33,589 nucleotides of DNA from contig JALHRP010000018.1 in NCBI GenBank assembly GCA_022841365.1, forward strand, positions 26,785-60,373. The letters are read 5' to 3'. The stretch's first letter is position 1. The number at the start of each line of letters is the position of its first letter. The notes under the pieces are model-generated. The model did no database searches. It had not been told where the DNA came from and was given only the letters and a program-made list of their open reading frames with translations. A program made the translations under genes and the position numbers. Shown in pieces: positions 18,511 to 26,305 of the stretch. The stretch is from Chitinophagaceae bacterium (lineage in GTDB: Bacteria > Bacteroidota > Bacteroidia > Chitinophagales > Chitinophagaceae).

Positions 18511-18567
18511 TTACCTTCCCTTGCGGAACTGTTTCTTTGTGCGTTTTGTATGTTTCATTTTAATCAT
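18511..18567 (-). CDS. Possible 18-codon basic peptide, or a small RNA
   Basis: ATG at 18565-18567 opens an 18-codon frame (MIKMKHTKRTKKQFRKGR) ending in TAA at 18511-18513. Nine of 18 residues are Lys or Arg. It sits exactly between a promoter-like sequence (18574-18605) and an intrinsic terminator (18450-18478), so a transcript of about 115 nt is predicted. The ATG would be at or within a few nucleotides of the 5' end, so the message could be leaderless. I do not recognise the peptide. The unit may equally be a non-coding small RNA, with the short frame arising by chance. Confidence 0.4.
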   Translation of the reverse strand: MIKMKHTKRTKKQFRKGR

Positions 18568-18573
18568 GAGTTT

Positions 18574-18605
18574 CAAAAATAAAGCTGAATCAGCGTTTCA
18601 CCAAA
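18574..18605 (-). promoter_or_regulatory. Bacteroidota promoter for the small unit upstream of asd
   Basis: On the minus strand, TTTG (plus-strand 18602-18605), a 20-nt spacer and TATTTTTG (plus-strand 18574-18581) match both the -33 and the -7 consensus exactly. This is the best promoter match I found in the window. The predicted start is about 18567. Confidence 0.6.
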
Positions 18606-18667
18606 TTGTTTTTGTAAAAGCAGCGCCATTGCTAACACAATCGTTTGAATATTGTTATTTTTAAATC

Positions 18668-20389
18668 ATGCCCCGCCTTTTAATTCCTGTAACGATTGTT
18701 TGTTTGTGTTGCATGTCAGTTTTTAAAGTTGCTGCACAAAACAGATATGCAATTGTGATTACAGAAATCATGAGCGATCCAACACCACAGGTTGGTTTAC
18801 CCAACTTTGAATGGATTGAAATACGCAACACTTCTGCAACCGCCATTAATTTACAAAACTGGAGAGTGGGCGACGGAAGCGGTGTAAGCGGAACACTTCC
18901 CAACTTTTTATTACAACCCGACAGTATCGCTATCATCTGCGGCACCACTGCTGCTGCAACCATGCAGCAATATGGAAGAACATTGGCTGTAACATCGTTT
19001 CCTTCTTTAGATAATGATGGTGAACTCATTTTTATACGCAGCAACACCGGCGCAACTGTTCATGCAGTTGAATACAGCAAGCTGTGGTTTAACAATGCAG
19101 TAAAGAGTGATGGCGGCTGGACACTTGAAATGACTGATACCAAAAATCCCTGCAGCGGCAGCAGCAACTGGAAAGCCAGTATAGATGCAAGAGGCGGCAC
19201 ACCGGGTATTAAAAATTCTGTTGATGGAACAAACAGTGACCAAACAGCACCTGCATTGATCCGTGCATTTGCAACAGATGCCAATACATTATTATTGAGT
19301 TTTGATGAACCGCTTGATAGTGTTGCAGCAGCAACTGCATCTAACTATTCTGTGAGTGATGGTATTGGTTCTCCCATAGCAGCTATTTGTATAGCACCAT
19401 TATTCAATACTGTGCAGTTAACATTCAGCACTGCCTTACAGGCAAACAAAGTTTACACGGTTACTGCAAACAATGTAACGGATTGTGCAGGTAACGTTAT
19501 CAGTGCTTTTAAAACAACAACCGTTGGTTTGAGTGTAAGAGCCGACAGTACTGATATAATTATTAACGAACTGCTGTTTAATCCAAAAGCCGATGGCATT
19601 GATTATGTTGAACTGTATAACCGGAGCAACAAAATCATTAATCTGAAAGAATTGCTGATCGCCAATAAAAGCAGTACAGGTGTTGTTGCTAATCTGCGAC
19701 AGCTCAGTTTGCAAAACATGCTTTTATTTCCCGGAGAGTTTTTAGTAGTAAGCGAAGATGAACGTATTCTAAAACGACAATTCAATGCAAAGAATGTAAG
19801 TGCCTTTATCAATATTTCTTCCATGCCATCTTTTCCCGATGATAAAGGAACAGTGGTGCTGCTGAATAACACAGGTGCAGTAGTTGATGAATTAGCATAT
19901 GATGATCGCTGGCATTTCCCGTTAATCACGAATACAGAAGGTATTGCATTGGAAAGGATTGATCCCAACACTTCCACTCAAAACAAGGACAACTGGCACA
20001 GTGCTGCAAAAGATGTGGGTTATGGAACGCCCTCGTATCAAAATTCTCAGTTCAGAATAGATCTGCAGGTGAATGGAGAGATTACTGTTACACCGGGAGT
20101 TTTTTCTCCCGACAATGATGGCACCGATGATTTATTAACCATCAGCTACCGTTTTCCTGAAACAGGATATGTGATGAACATTACTGTTTTTGATGCAGGC
20201 GGCCGGCCGGTAAAAGTATTGCAACGCAATGCAGTTTGCAGTCAGCAGGGTTTTTTCCGTTGGGATGGGCTCAATGATCAGTTGAAACAATTACCCATCG
20301 GGCCTTATGTTATTTTTACAGAAGTGTTTAATCTTACAGGGAAAGTAAAACGATTTAAAAACCAGGTAGTACTGGCAAGAAGATTTTGA
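18668..20389 (+). CDS. Secreted lamin-tail-domain protein
   Basis: 573 residues, ATG 18668, with signal peptide MPRLLIPVTIVCLCCMSVFK cleaved near VAAQ. Two lamin-tail (LTD) domains are visible. One is at about 28-135 (IVITEIMSDPTPQVGLPNFE, then NLQNWRVGDGSG), and one is at about 293-425 (IIINELLFNPKADGIDYVEL, then NLKELLIANK). A bacterial Ig-like segment lies between them (LLLSFDEPLDSVAAATASNY). The C-terminus, from GVFSPDNDGTDDLLTISYRF to the end, resembles the FlgD-Ig/gliding-type C-terminal domains of Bacteroidota secreted proteins, but the YPNP-type sorting motif is missing. Such proteins are extracellular; this one's role is unknown. It is transcribed away from asd and the small unit. 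Confidence 0.85.
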   Translation: MPRLLIPVTIVCLCCMSVFKVAAQNRYAIVITEIMSDPTPQVGLPNFEWIEIRNTSATAINLQNWRVGDGSGVSGTLPNFLLQPDSIAIICGTTAAATMQQYGRTLAVTSFPSLDNDGELIFIRSNTGATVHAVEYSKLWFNNAVKSDGGWTLEMTDTKNPCSGSSNWKASIDARGGTPGIKNSVDGTNSDQTAPALIRAFATDANTLLLSFDEPLDSVAAATASNYSVSDGIGSPIAAICIAPLFNTVQLTFSTALQANKVYTVTANNVTDCAGNVISAFKTTTVGLSVRADSTDIIINELLFNPKADGIDYVELYNRSNKIINLKELLIANKSSTGVVANLRQLSLQNMLLFPGEFLVVSEDERILKRQFNAKNVSAFINISSMPSFPDDKGTVVLLNNTGAVVDELAYDDRWHFPLITNTEGIALERIDPNTSTQNKDNWHSAAKDVGYGTPSYQNSQFRIDLQVNGEITVTPGVFSPDNDGTDDLLTISYRFPETGYVMNITVFDAGGRPVKVLQRNAVCSQQGFFRWDGLNDQLKQLPIGPYVIFTEVFNLTGKVKRFKNQVVLARRF

Positions 20390-20402
20390 ACTGCAAACAT
20401 TC

Positions 20403-20484
20403 CTTTGCGAACTTTGTGTAATACTTTGTGTTCTTGATGCTACTCAAAAGAAGATGAAAAAAAGCTACACAAAGGACACAAAAT
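20403..20484. repeat. CTTTGTGT repeat cluster forming a long imperfect hairpin
   Basis: Three spaced copies of CTTTGYG lie at 20403-20431, and two inverted copies (ACACAAAGGACACAAAAT) at 20467-20484. The arms can pair over about 16 bp with a small bulge, closing a loop of roughly 35 nt. It occupies the whole gap between the lamin-tail gene and the next gene. From memory, CTTTGCG-type repeat clusters are common between genes in Bacteroidota; this is unverified here. It could end transcription of the upstream gene. Confidence 0.55.
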
Positions 20485-20493
20485 TTACTGTAC

Positions 20494-21531
20494 ATGATTT
20501 CACGCAAAAAAATAATTTATCCTGTTAATGCTGCACTGCGTAAATATTTAAAAACCTACCAACGTGAACGGAAATTGCCTGTCTCATATCCGCAGCTTAA
20601 ATTTTATACCGAATCGTTACCCCTCATTGATCACAAAGGAAAAGATACGTTATGGGAAACAGTGATGTATCCGCAGGACCAGATTGCCGACATCCATAAC
20701 GGATTAAAACAGGTATACGCCATGCTCAAAGCAGGGGGCGATATTAAAGTGCAAAAGCATTTGTACATTGAACGAATTGATTACTGCAGCTTCGGTAACA
20801 GTCATCCTTTCCGCATCAAGATTGTAAACAGCTATAACGATGTACATGATTATTTCTACATCAAAATCCCTGATGCTTCAAGAGTGTATGGACTGGAGCT
20901 GGAACATATTCTGTCGCCCAATCAGTTAAATTATATTGTTGATGAACATACATTGGTTGAAGAACATATAGCCGGCATTCCAGGTGATGTATTCTTACCT
21001 CTCTACAGCACACGACCTGAGTTTAATCCAAAACGTATTGCCAAAGAGTTTGTGAAATTTAATGAACGTTGTTTTGTGCGGTTGCTGGGCGATATGCGTG
21101 CTTACAATTTTGTATTTGATATAACTCCCGACTTTGATGATTTTCAATTTCGCATCAGGGCCATTGATTTTGATCAGCAGTTTTTTGAAGGGAGTTTGAA
21201 AATTTATTTACCACAATATTTTAAAGAAAACTCGCCTTATGTGGATATGGCGTTGAAACATTTTAATAAAGATGTGATGCTGCAATATCAGCAGGAAGAA
21301 CGGGCACTCATCACCAGAAGAATCAAAGAAGAGCGTTACCGGCTAACGGATCTGCGTGATGTGTTGGTGAAGGATGAAATCTCCACCACAGAAAAAATAA
21401 AACAGCTGGGTTTTGAACTGGCAGAGTATTACCAGGACCCTGTATTTGGCCGATGTACCAGCATGGGTGAATTGATTGACCGGAGTTTGAAGCGGGTGCT
21501 GATTACAACACATATAAAAAGCACGCTTTGA
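20494..21531 (+). CDS. Unrecognised protein with kinase-fold hallmarks
   Basis: 345 residues, ATG 20494, with no signal peptide or membrane segment. I do not recognise the family by name. The layout suggests a protein-kinase/aminoglycoside-phosphotransferase fold: FYIKIPDAS (Lys124) as the VAIK-like lysine, YGLELEHIL (Glu135 or Glu137) as the helix-C glutamate, and TLVEEHIAGIPGDVFLP as a hinge. LLGDMRAYNFVFD follows, with Asp200 and Asn205 at the D-x4-N spacing of the catalytic loop, and then AIDFDQQ (Asp225/Asp227) in place of DFG. The N-terminal 100 residues (KYLKTYQRERKLPVSYPQLK) are of unknown type, and the C-terminal 80 are helical and charged. A small-molecule or protein kinase role is inference. 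It appears to be a single-gene unit. Confidence 0.6.
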   Translation: MISRKKIIYPVNAALRKYLKTYQRERKLPVSYPQLKFYTESLPLIDHKGKDTLWETVMYPQDQIADIHNGLKQVYAMLKAGGDIKVQKHLYIERIDYCSFGNSHPFRIKIVNSYNDVHDYFYIKIPDASRVYGLELEHILSPNQLNYIVDEHTLVEEHIAGIPGDVFLPLYSTRPEFNPKRIAKEFVKFNERCFVRLLGDMRAYNFVFDITPDFDDFQFRIRAIDFDQQFFEGSLKIYLPQYFKENSPYVDMALKHFNKDVMLQYQQEERALITRRIKEERYRLTDLRDVLVKDEISTTEKIKQLGFELAEYYQDPVFGRCTSMGELIDRSLKRVLITTHIKSTL

Positions 21532-21566
21532 TCACATTCGTCAAATAAATATCCTTCAGTTATAAT

Positions 21567-21717
21567 TCGACGAGTCGGCTACGCCAGACATCGCCTGTGA
21601 AGGTTTGAGCTGGAAGGCACGGGGCAAGGAAAGCCCTTGCTTCATTCCTGCTTCAGGCTCCCGATTGTATACTTGGACTAGTTGGGGAAGGGCTTTGTTG
21701 TTTAGTTACTTATAAAT
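21567..21717. other. GC-richer gap segment with small hairpins, no recognised gene
   Basis: This stretch differs in composition from the AT-rich flanks. It contains CGACGAGTCG at 21569-21578, GCAAGG/CCTTGC near 21624-21640 and GGGGAAGGGCTTTG at the end. One frame is open for about 50 codons from a TAA to the TAA at 21718, but it has no start codon and no recognisable product. It may be a remnant or dispersed repeat. Confidence 0.35.
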
Positions 21718-22077
21718 TTACCAACGATGATTTACCAAAGAAAACGGATGATAAAAGGAATCGATTTTATAGGCGCTGTATTTAAAAATGTATTCCAACT
21801 CTAAAGAATCTTTAAAAACAAACCAATAACCAATTGGTTTGTTATCATCCATCTTCCCAATTTTATTCAAAACTCCACTTTTATAAATTATGCATAGCTC
21901 TCCGTCTTTAATAGTTGTATCAGCCACGGTATCTATGTACCCGTATTTATTTTTATAGTAGTATCCTTTTTAAAATAATTGTTTGCTTGGTATCGGATAA
22001 ATGCTCTTTACATAATGCTGATTGCAGCCAAACAAAAAGAAAATTATAAATCCCGCAATAATTTTTGAACTTTTCAT
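21718..22077 (-). pseudogene. Small lipoprotein gene interrupted by an in-frame TAA
   Basis: ATG at 22075-22077 begins MKSSKIIAGFIIFFLFGC, a clean lipoprotein leader with lipobox LFGC (Cys18). The frame meets TAA at 21970-21972 (codon 36). It then continues open in the same frame for 83 more codons to the stop at 21718-21720: KGYYYKNKYGYIDT, then GELCIIYKSGVLNKIGKMDD and PIGYWFVFKDSLELEYIFKY. The downstream part has repeated Gly-Tyr/Trp strands like MORN-type or 'toxin-antitoxin YwqK-like' repeat proteins, but I cannot assign a family. A GTG at 21925-21927 would give a 69-residue remnant without a leader. The joined frame would encode a 119-residue lipoprotein, so a recent nonsense mutation is the simplest reading. 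A sequencing error remains possible. Confidence 0.65.
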
Positions 22078-22126
22078 TACAATATTTTTTTTGTTAGAAC
22101 TTTTTGCGTTAAGCCTTTCTTTCGCA

Positions 22127-22152
22127 GGCGAGTCTCCTGCAAGGGTCTCGCC
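22127..22152. repeat. GGCGAG/CTCGCC hairpin element
   Basis: A 6-bp GC-only stem (GGCGAG at 22127-22132, CTCGCC at 22147-22152) with a small inner CCT/AGG stem. It lies upstream of the broken lipoprotein gene and is isolated in AT-rich DNA. It is of the same general kind as the 18377-18442 element but has a different sequence. Confidence 0.5.
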
Positions 22153-22216
22153 GTCATCAAGAAGTCAAAACTAAATCTGTTTATTCACTTTCGTTAAATC
22201 AATATTCGCCAGTTAC

Positions 22217-22259
22217 ATAAAATGCAAAGCCTCCGGTAACCGGAGGCTTTGCATTTTAT
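22217..22259. terminator. Perfect 21-bp hairpin, bidirectional terminator
   Basis: ATAAAATGCAAAGCCTCCGG with one more base (22217-22237) is perfectly inverted at 22239-22259 around position 22238. The A-rich foot and T-rich end serve both strands. It lies 13 nt after the PfkB kinase stop codon and ends that minus-strand gene. Confidence 0.85.
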
Positions 22260-22272
22260 AAGATCAAATAAT

Positions 22273-23196
22273 TTACACCAGCTCAATATCAAAATTCACC
22301 AACTGTACAAACTGCTGAATACGTGCTGCAATATCTTCTTTTGAAATTTCCTTTAAACGGGTAGTACCGAATTTCTCCACACAAAAACTGGCCATGGCAC
22401 TTCCTACAATGATGGCGGTTTTCATATTTTCAAAACTGATGTCTTTTGTTTTGGCAATATGACCGATAAATCCACCTGCAAACGTATCGCCTGCTCCTGT
22501 TGGATCAAATACTTCTTCTAACGGTAATGCAGGAGCGAAGAACACTTTGTCTTCATGAAACAGCAATGCACCATGTTCCCCTTTTTTAATCACCAGGTAT
22601 TTGGGGCCCATCTCCATGATCACTTTAGCGGCTTTCACCAAAGAGAACTGTGCACTCAACTGTCTTGCTTCACTATCGTTTACCATCAGTACATCCACCT
22701 TACTTAATACTTTTTCCAGATCGGCCATGGCAGTTTCCATCCAGAAATTCATGGTATCCAACACCACCAGTCTGGGTTTGTTTTTCATTTGGCTGATCAC
22801 TGCATGTTGAACTGCAGGAACCAGATTACCCAACATCAGAAATTCACAATCCTGATAAGAATCGGGAACCACCGGATTAAAATTGGCCAGTACATTTAAC
22901 TGTGTATCCAGCGTGTCACGGGTATTCATATCCAGGTGATACTTACCACTCCAGAAAAATGATTTTTCGTTTTCTTTAATTTCTACGCCTTCTGTTGTAA
23001 CACCTCTTTCCTCCAGCAACTGCAGTTCTTCTTTTGGAAAATCGCCCCCAACAACAGAAAGCTGTTTGATGGGCTGTGTAAAATTGGAAGCACTCCATGC
23101 AATGTATGTGGCTGCTCCGCCAATGATCCGGTCGCTTTTACCAAAAGGGGTTTCAATTGCATCAAACGCCATTGAACCAACAACTACTAAAGACAT
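22273..23196 (-). CDS. PfkB family carbohydrate/nucleoside kinase
   Basis: 307 residues, ATG at 23194-23196. The N-terminal substrate region has IIGGAATYIAWSASNF (the GG switch at 26-27). The C-terminal PfkB signature is DPTGAGDTFAGGF, with Asp231 and the catalytic base Asp237, and an anion hole GAGD. VLDTMNFWM and VNDSEARQLS are also typical. It phosphorylates a sugar or nucleoside with ATP in the cytosol; the precise substrate (for example adenosine or a ribose-type sugar) cannot be read from the sequence. It is a single gene ended by the 22217-22259 hairpin. An exact -7 box (TACCTTTG) precedes it. Confidence 0.9.
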   Translation of the reverse strand: MSLVVVGSMAFDAIETPFGKSDRIIGGAATYIAWSASNFTQPIKQLSVVGGDFPKEELQLLEERGVTTEGVEIKENEKSFFWSGKYHLDMNTRDTLDTQLNVLANFNPVVPDSYQDCEFLMLGNLVPAVQHAVISQMKNKPRLVVLDTMNFWMETAMADLEKVLSKVDVLMVNDSEARQLSAQFSLVKAAKVIMEMGPKYLVIKKGEHGALLFHEDKVFFAPALPLEEVFDPTGAGDTFAGGFIGHIAKTKDISFENMKTAIIVGSAMASFCVEKFGTTRLKEISKEDIAARIQQFVQLVNFDIELV

Positions 23197-23233
23197 AAAA
23201 AAAGTTTTTTAATCCCGTTTACTTACGGGACGG

Positions 23234-23241
23234 CAAAGGTA
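23234..23241 (-). promoter_or_regulatory. -7 box upstream of the PfkB kinase gene
   Basis: The minus strand reads TACCTTTG, an exact TAnnTTTG, about 38 nt before the start codon. A 6-bp hairpin (TCCCGT/ACGGGA, 23213-23230) lies in the predicted leader. No good -33 box is present. Confidence 0.4.
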
Positions 23242-23274
23242 ATGTTAACAGGCATACCTGCGTTACACTGCAAT

Positions 23275-23302
23275 AAAAAAAGCGCCGCACAGTGGCAACG
23301 CT
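23275..23302 (-). terminator. Intrinsic terminator after the small secreted protein gene
   Basis: On the minus strand AGCGTTGC pairs with GCGGCGCT (8 bp including two G-T pairs) and is followed by seven T. It lies 25 nt after the stop codon of the 23327-23800 gene. Confidence 0.7.
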
Positions 23303-23326
23303 TTCTATGAAAATCAAAACTCTGCT

Positions 23327-23800
23327 TTATTTCTTGTCGCTGCGGACAAGGTCGAAAAACTTATTATCGCTCATACTCAGCCAGATCATATCAATCTGAC
23401 CAATATCAAATGCCTTATCAAAACAAATGTATTGAATGTGGTTTTGTCCTGCCTGTACGGTCCAGTTACAAGCCAGTTCACCATCTTCTGCTTTAGTAGT
23501 ATAGTTGTAAAACATTTCGTTGTTTTTCAGCTTGATGTAGATTTTGTAATCGCTCCACTTCAAGGGGTTGGCACCTTCCTGGTTTATAACGGCCATACGC
23601 ATTTTAGTGTACCCGGTACCATCATCACGGGTTATAAATTCATTTTTATTCACGTACACCCCAATTAAAAAGTTGATGGTTTTGCTGGGGTTGGAAATGC
23701 TTTCGTAGTAGTAATAATCACTTTGTGCTTTTGCTGTAACAGGTGCACCCAATGTAAAAGCTGCACAAATGAATGCGAGGAAGAAGAGTTTCTGTTTCAT
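23327..23800 (-). CDS. Small secreted protein of unknown function
   Basis: 157 residues from the ATG at 23798-23800. A longer frame to 23851 begins with TTG and delays the signal peptide, so I reject it. The leader MKQKLFFLAFICAAFTLGAP ends near VTAKAQ, indicating export to the periplasm or beyond. The mature part of about 130 residues is strand-rich with many aromatics (SDYYYYESISNPSKTINFLI, KIYIKLKNNEMFYNYTTKAE). It has one cysteine near the middle (LACNWTV) and one near the end (IQYICFD), a possible disulfide. I do not recognise the family. It is divergent from the TetR regulator and ends at an intrinsic terminator. Confidence 0.75.
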   Translation of the reverse strand: MKQKLFFLAFICAAFTLGAPVTAKAQSDYYYYESISNPSKTINFLIGVYVNKNEFITRDDGTGYTKMRMAVINQEGANPLKWSDYKIYIKLKNNEMFYNYTTKAEDGELACNWTVQAGQNHIQYICFDKAFDIGQIDMIWLSMSDNKFFDLVRSDKK

Positions 23801-23894
23801 GTTGTTTGTTTTTGGTAGAGTAAAACTAATTCTGTGCAGAAGCCAAATCAATACCGCCTGTTGGGTATTTTAAAGAAAAGCCGCTTAAACTCTT

Positions 23895-23902
23895 TATTTT
23901 TG
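23895..23902 (+). promoter_or_regulatory. -7 box at the TetR regulator gene
   Basis: TATTTTTG is an exact TAnnTTTG match ending only 4 nt before the ATG at 23907. If used, transcription would start at or just after the ATG, giving a leaderless message. No convincing -33 box is seen. Confidence 0.4.
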
Positions 23903-23906
23903 ATGC

Positions 23907-24497
23907 ATGGGAAAACTGAAAGTGCCAAAAAACGGCAACCGCAAAGACCTCATTGTAAAAGCAGGCGCATCTCTCTTTCGTGAAAAAGGATTTGGAGCAG
24001 CCAGTATGCGGGACCTGGCAGAAAATTTAGGTATTGAAGCAGCCAGCCTCTACAATCATATCCGCTCAAAGAACGAGATTCTGGAGTCGGTTTGTTTTAA
24101 CGTAGCCAACAGGTTTAATTCACATTTTGATGAAATTGAAAGCGGCAGTTTAACGCCCATTAAAAAAGTTGAAACCCTGCTCCGTTTTCATATTCAGCAG
24201 ATGATTGATAATTACGAAGAAGTAATTGTGAGCGACAGGGAATGGAAACATCTGGACGAACCCTATCTTTCTAATTTCCGCATCCAACGCCGCAATTACC
24301 GGAAACGTTTTGCAGCTATTATTGAAGAAGGAATGAAAAAAGGCGAGATCAAAAAAATTGATGCTCCTACTGCCGTTGTTATTCTCTTGCATTCTGTAAG
24401 CGGAATAGAAAGCTGGCACCGTTCTACCGCCAAGATCAGTGGTGCTGAGCTGGAAGATAATATGGTGTTGATTATGATTGACGGGTTAAGAAAATAA
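23907..24497 (+). CDS. TetR family regulator, probable PaaR-type repressor
   Basis: 196 residues, ATG 23907. The N-terminal TetR helix-turn-helix is clear at about 12-58: DLIVKAGASLFREKGFGAAS, MRDLAENLGIEAASLYNHI and RSKNEILESV. The C-terminal ligand domain is all-helical (VETLLRFHIQQMIDNYEEVI, then VVILLHSVSGIESWHR) and resembles TetR_C proteins of aromatic and acyl-CoA degradation. It is the first gene of the phenylacetate cluster, 43 nt before the next gene on the same strand. It would repress the paa genes and release DNA when phenylacetyl-CoA binds; this is inferred from position and known PaaR proteins of other bacteria. Confidence 0.82.
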   Translation: MGKLKVPKNGNRKDLIVKAGASLFREKGFGAASMRDLAENLGIEAASLYNHIRSKNEILESVCFNVANRFNSHFDEIESGSLTPIKKVETLLRFHIQQMIDNYEEVIVSDREWKHLDEPYLSNFRIQRRNYRKRFAAIIEEGMKKGEIKKIDAPTAVVILLHSVSGIESWHRSTAKISGAELEDNMVLIMIDGLRK

Positions 24498-24540
24498 TAT
24501 AACCACTTCTTTTCCCTGCATTAAAATTTTTGCGTTACCA

Positions 24541-25095
24541 ATGAAATATCTTTTACTATTCTTCTTGTGCCTGCAAAGTTTACAGTTAAAGGCTCAAACA
24601 GACAGTGTTTTGCTGAAGCAAAACATCAAGACAGGCATGGATAGTGTGTCTGCAACGTTTATGCGTAAAGACTGGAGCGCCTTTACAAAATATATGCACC
24701 CTGATTTAGTGAAGATGATGGGTGGCGATAAAAACTTTACTGTTTTTCTTGAAAAGCAAATGAGCAGTTTGGAAGATGCAGTCGTTAACAAAAGTGCACC
24801 GGGCAATGTGCTGCAGTTGATTCGATATAAAAATCAATGGCAGTGTATTGTGGAGAGTTATCTTGAAATGACGGTAGACTCTACTGTTGTAAGCAGCGTA
24901 AGTTCAAATATTGGTGTTTCGTTTGATGAAGGTAAAACCTGGAAATTCATTCGCCTTTCAAACGGTAATGAAGAAAAAATGAAACAGTTTTTTAAAGATC
25001 TGTCACCCGATCTGCATGCACCTTTGAATAAAACAGCAGTGGGTGTACGTTTAGATGAGTTACTGAAAACCTATGAGCCCGACTATTCAAACTAA
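24541..25095 (+). CDS. Secreted protein of unknown function in the paa cluster
   Basis: 184 residues, ATG 24541, with signal peptide MKYLLLFFLCLQSLQLKA cleaved before QTDS. The mature part begins with a helix-rich region (SVSATFMRKDWSAFTKYMHP), which recalls the opening of SnoaL/NTF2-like proteins. Strands follow (VLQLIRYKNQWQCIVESYLE, ISFDEGKTWKFIRL). The NTF2-like reading is tentative. It lies between the TetR gene (43 nt) and paaE (51 nt) on the same strand. Its role in phenylacetate degradation, if any, is unknown, as the rest of the pathway is cytosolic. Confidence 0.72.
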   Translation: MKYLLLFFLCLQSLQLKAQTDSVLLKQNIKTGMDSVSATFMRKDWSAFTKYMHPDLVKMMGGDKNFTVFLEKQMSSLEDAVVNKSAPGNVLQLIRYKNQWQCIVESYLEMTVDSTVVSSVSSNIGVSFDEGKTWKFIRLSNGNEEKMKQFFKDLSPDLHAPLNKTAVGVRLDELLKTYEPDYSN

Positions 25096-25146
25096 ATAAA
25101 AAGCGGTTAACGATACTAATAAGAATTCATTTTTTTTGATTGCTAT

Positions 25147-26229
25147 ATGTCTATCCATTTTCATGCGCTGAAAGTTAAAGCCGTAAAAAAAGAAACTGCC
25201 GATTGTGTTTCTGTTTTATTTACTGTTCCTGAAAATTTAAAAGAAGAGTTCAGCTTTACACAAGGACAAAGCCTTACCATGCGTGCAACCATTCATGGTG
25301 AAGAAGTTCGGCGTACGTATTCTATTTGCAGCAGTCCTGCAGAACAGCAACTGAAAGTAGCCATTAAAAAAGTAGAGGGTGGTTTGTTTTCAACGTATGC
25401 CAATGATGTATTACAGCCCAACGATGTGCTGGAGGTAATGCCTCCCATCGGTCGTTTTTATACAACACTTGATGCAGCTAACCGGAAAAATTATCTGGCT
25501 TTTGCTTCAGGCAGCGGCATCACCCCCATTCTTTCCATCATCAAAACAACACTGGCAACTGAGCCCAACAGTACATTCACCTTAGTATATGGAAACAAAA
25601 CCCGTTCTTCGATCATCTTCTTTGAAGAGCTGGAAGGACTGAAGAATATATACATCAACCGGTTTAACCTCATCCATATTTTAAGCAGAGAGAAAACAGA
25701 TGCAGAGCTCAACTTCGGACGAATCAGCAACAACAAATGCAGAGAACTGTTTAATAAACTGCTGGATCTGAAAACAGCTGATGAGTTTTTTATTTGCGGA
25801 CCGGAAGAGATGATCTTCTCCGTAAAAGAATTTTTAGAAAGCAACGGTATTGCTGAAAAGAATATTCACTTTGAGTTGTTTACAACACCGGGACAAAAGA
25901 AAGCTGTAAGTAACAAGGCACAAGGCAAAAGCGAAGATGGTCCACAAAGCAATATCACCATCAAGTTAGATGGACGAAGTTTTGACTTCTCCATTTCACT
26001 CAATAGCGATACAACCATTCTTGATGCGGCGATGCAGCAAGGAGCAGATGTGCCCTATGCCTGTAAAGGCGGTGTATGCTGCACATGCAAAGCCAAGCTG
26101 CTGGAAGGTGATGTAAAAATGGAAGTACACTGGGGTTTAGAACACGAAGAAATAGAACAGGGTTTTATCCTCACCTGCCAGAGCCACCCCACTACAGAAA
26201 AAGTAGTGGTTGATTTCGACGTAAAATAA
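25147..26229 (+). CDS. paaE: Phenylacetyl-CoA epoxidase reductase subunit PaaE
   Basis: 360 residues, ATG 25147. The ferredoxin-NADP reductase fold comes first: FAD motif RRTYSICSSP (55-64) and nucleotide-binding FASGSGITPILSI (119-131), then FFICGPEEMIF. A plant-type 2Fe-2S ferredoxin domain forms the C-terminus (about 270-360). Its ligands are Cys306-x4-Cys311-x2-Cys314, with Cys344 in ILTCQSHP. It passes electrons from NADPH to the diiron centre of PaaA. In E. coli paaE is the last of the five genes; here it is first, 76 nt before paaA. It belongs to the cytosolic PaaABCE complex. Confidence 0.95.
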   Translation: MSIHFHALKVKAVKKETADCVSVLFTVPENLKEEFSFTQGQSLTMRATIHGEEVRRTYSICSSPAEQQLKVAIKKVEGGLFSTYANDVLQPNDVLEVMPPIGRFYTTLDAANRKNYLAFASGSGITPILSIIKTTLATEPNSTFTLVYGNKTRSSIIFFEELEGLKNIYINRFNLIHILSREKTDAELNFGRISNNKCRELFNKLLDLKTADEFFICGPEEMIFSVKEFLESNGIAEKNIHFELFTTPGQKKAVSNKAQGKSEDGPQSNITIKLDGRSFDFSISLNSDTTILDAAMQQGADVPYACKGGVCCTCKAKLLEGDVKMEVHWGLEHEEIEQGFILTCQSHPTTEKVVVDFDVK

Positions 26230-26279
26230 TCATCCGCAAACTCCTTCAACAAAAGTTCCAAACAGCTGTTAGTTTTGAT

Positions 26280-26287
26280 TAAATTTG
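26280..26287 (+). promoter_or_regulatory. -7 box upstream of paaA
   Basis: TAAATTTG is an exact TAnnTTTG match 18 nt before the paaA ATG at 26306, in the 76-nt gap after paaE. No clear -33 box is present. It could give paaABCD a start independent of paaE. Confidence 0.4.
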
Positions 26288-26305
26288 CGAATCAATTGCT
26301 CCGTT

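Noticed and set aside
18357-18667. Possible lysine-type riboswitch upstream of asd
   Set aside because: No conserved riboswitch core is seen; the structure is explained by the inverted repeat pair and a terminator of another unit.
9763-21694. The 13-mer TTGGGGAAGGGCT occurs at 9763-9775 and again at 21682-21694
   Set aside because: A shared 13-mer is expected a few times by chance in a window of this size, and the flanks do not match.
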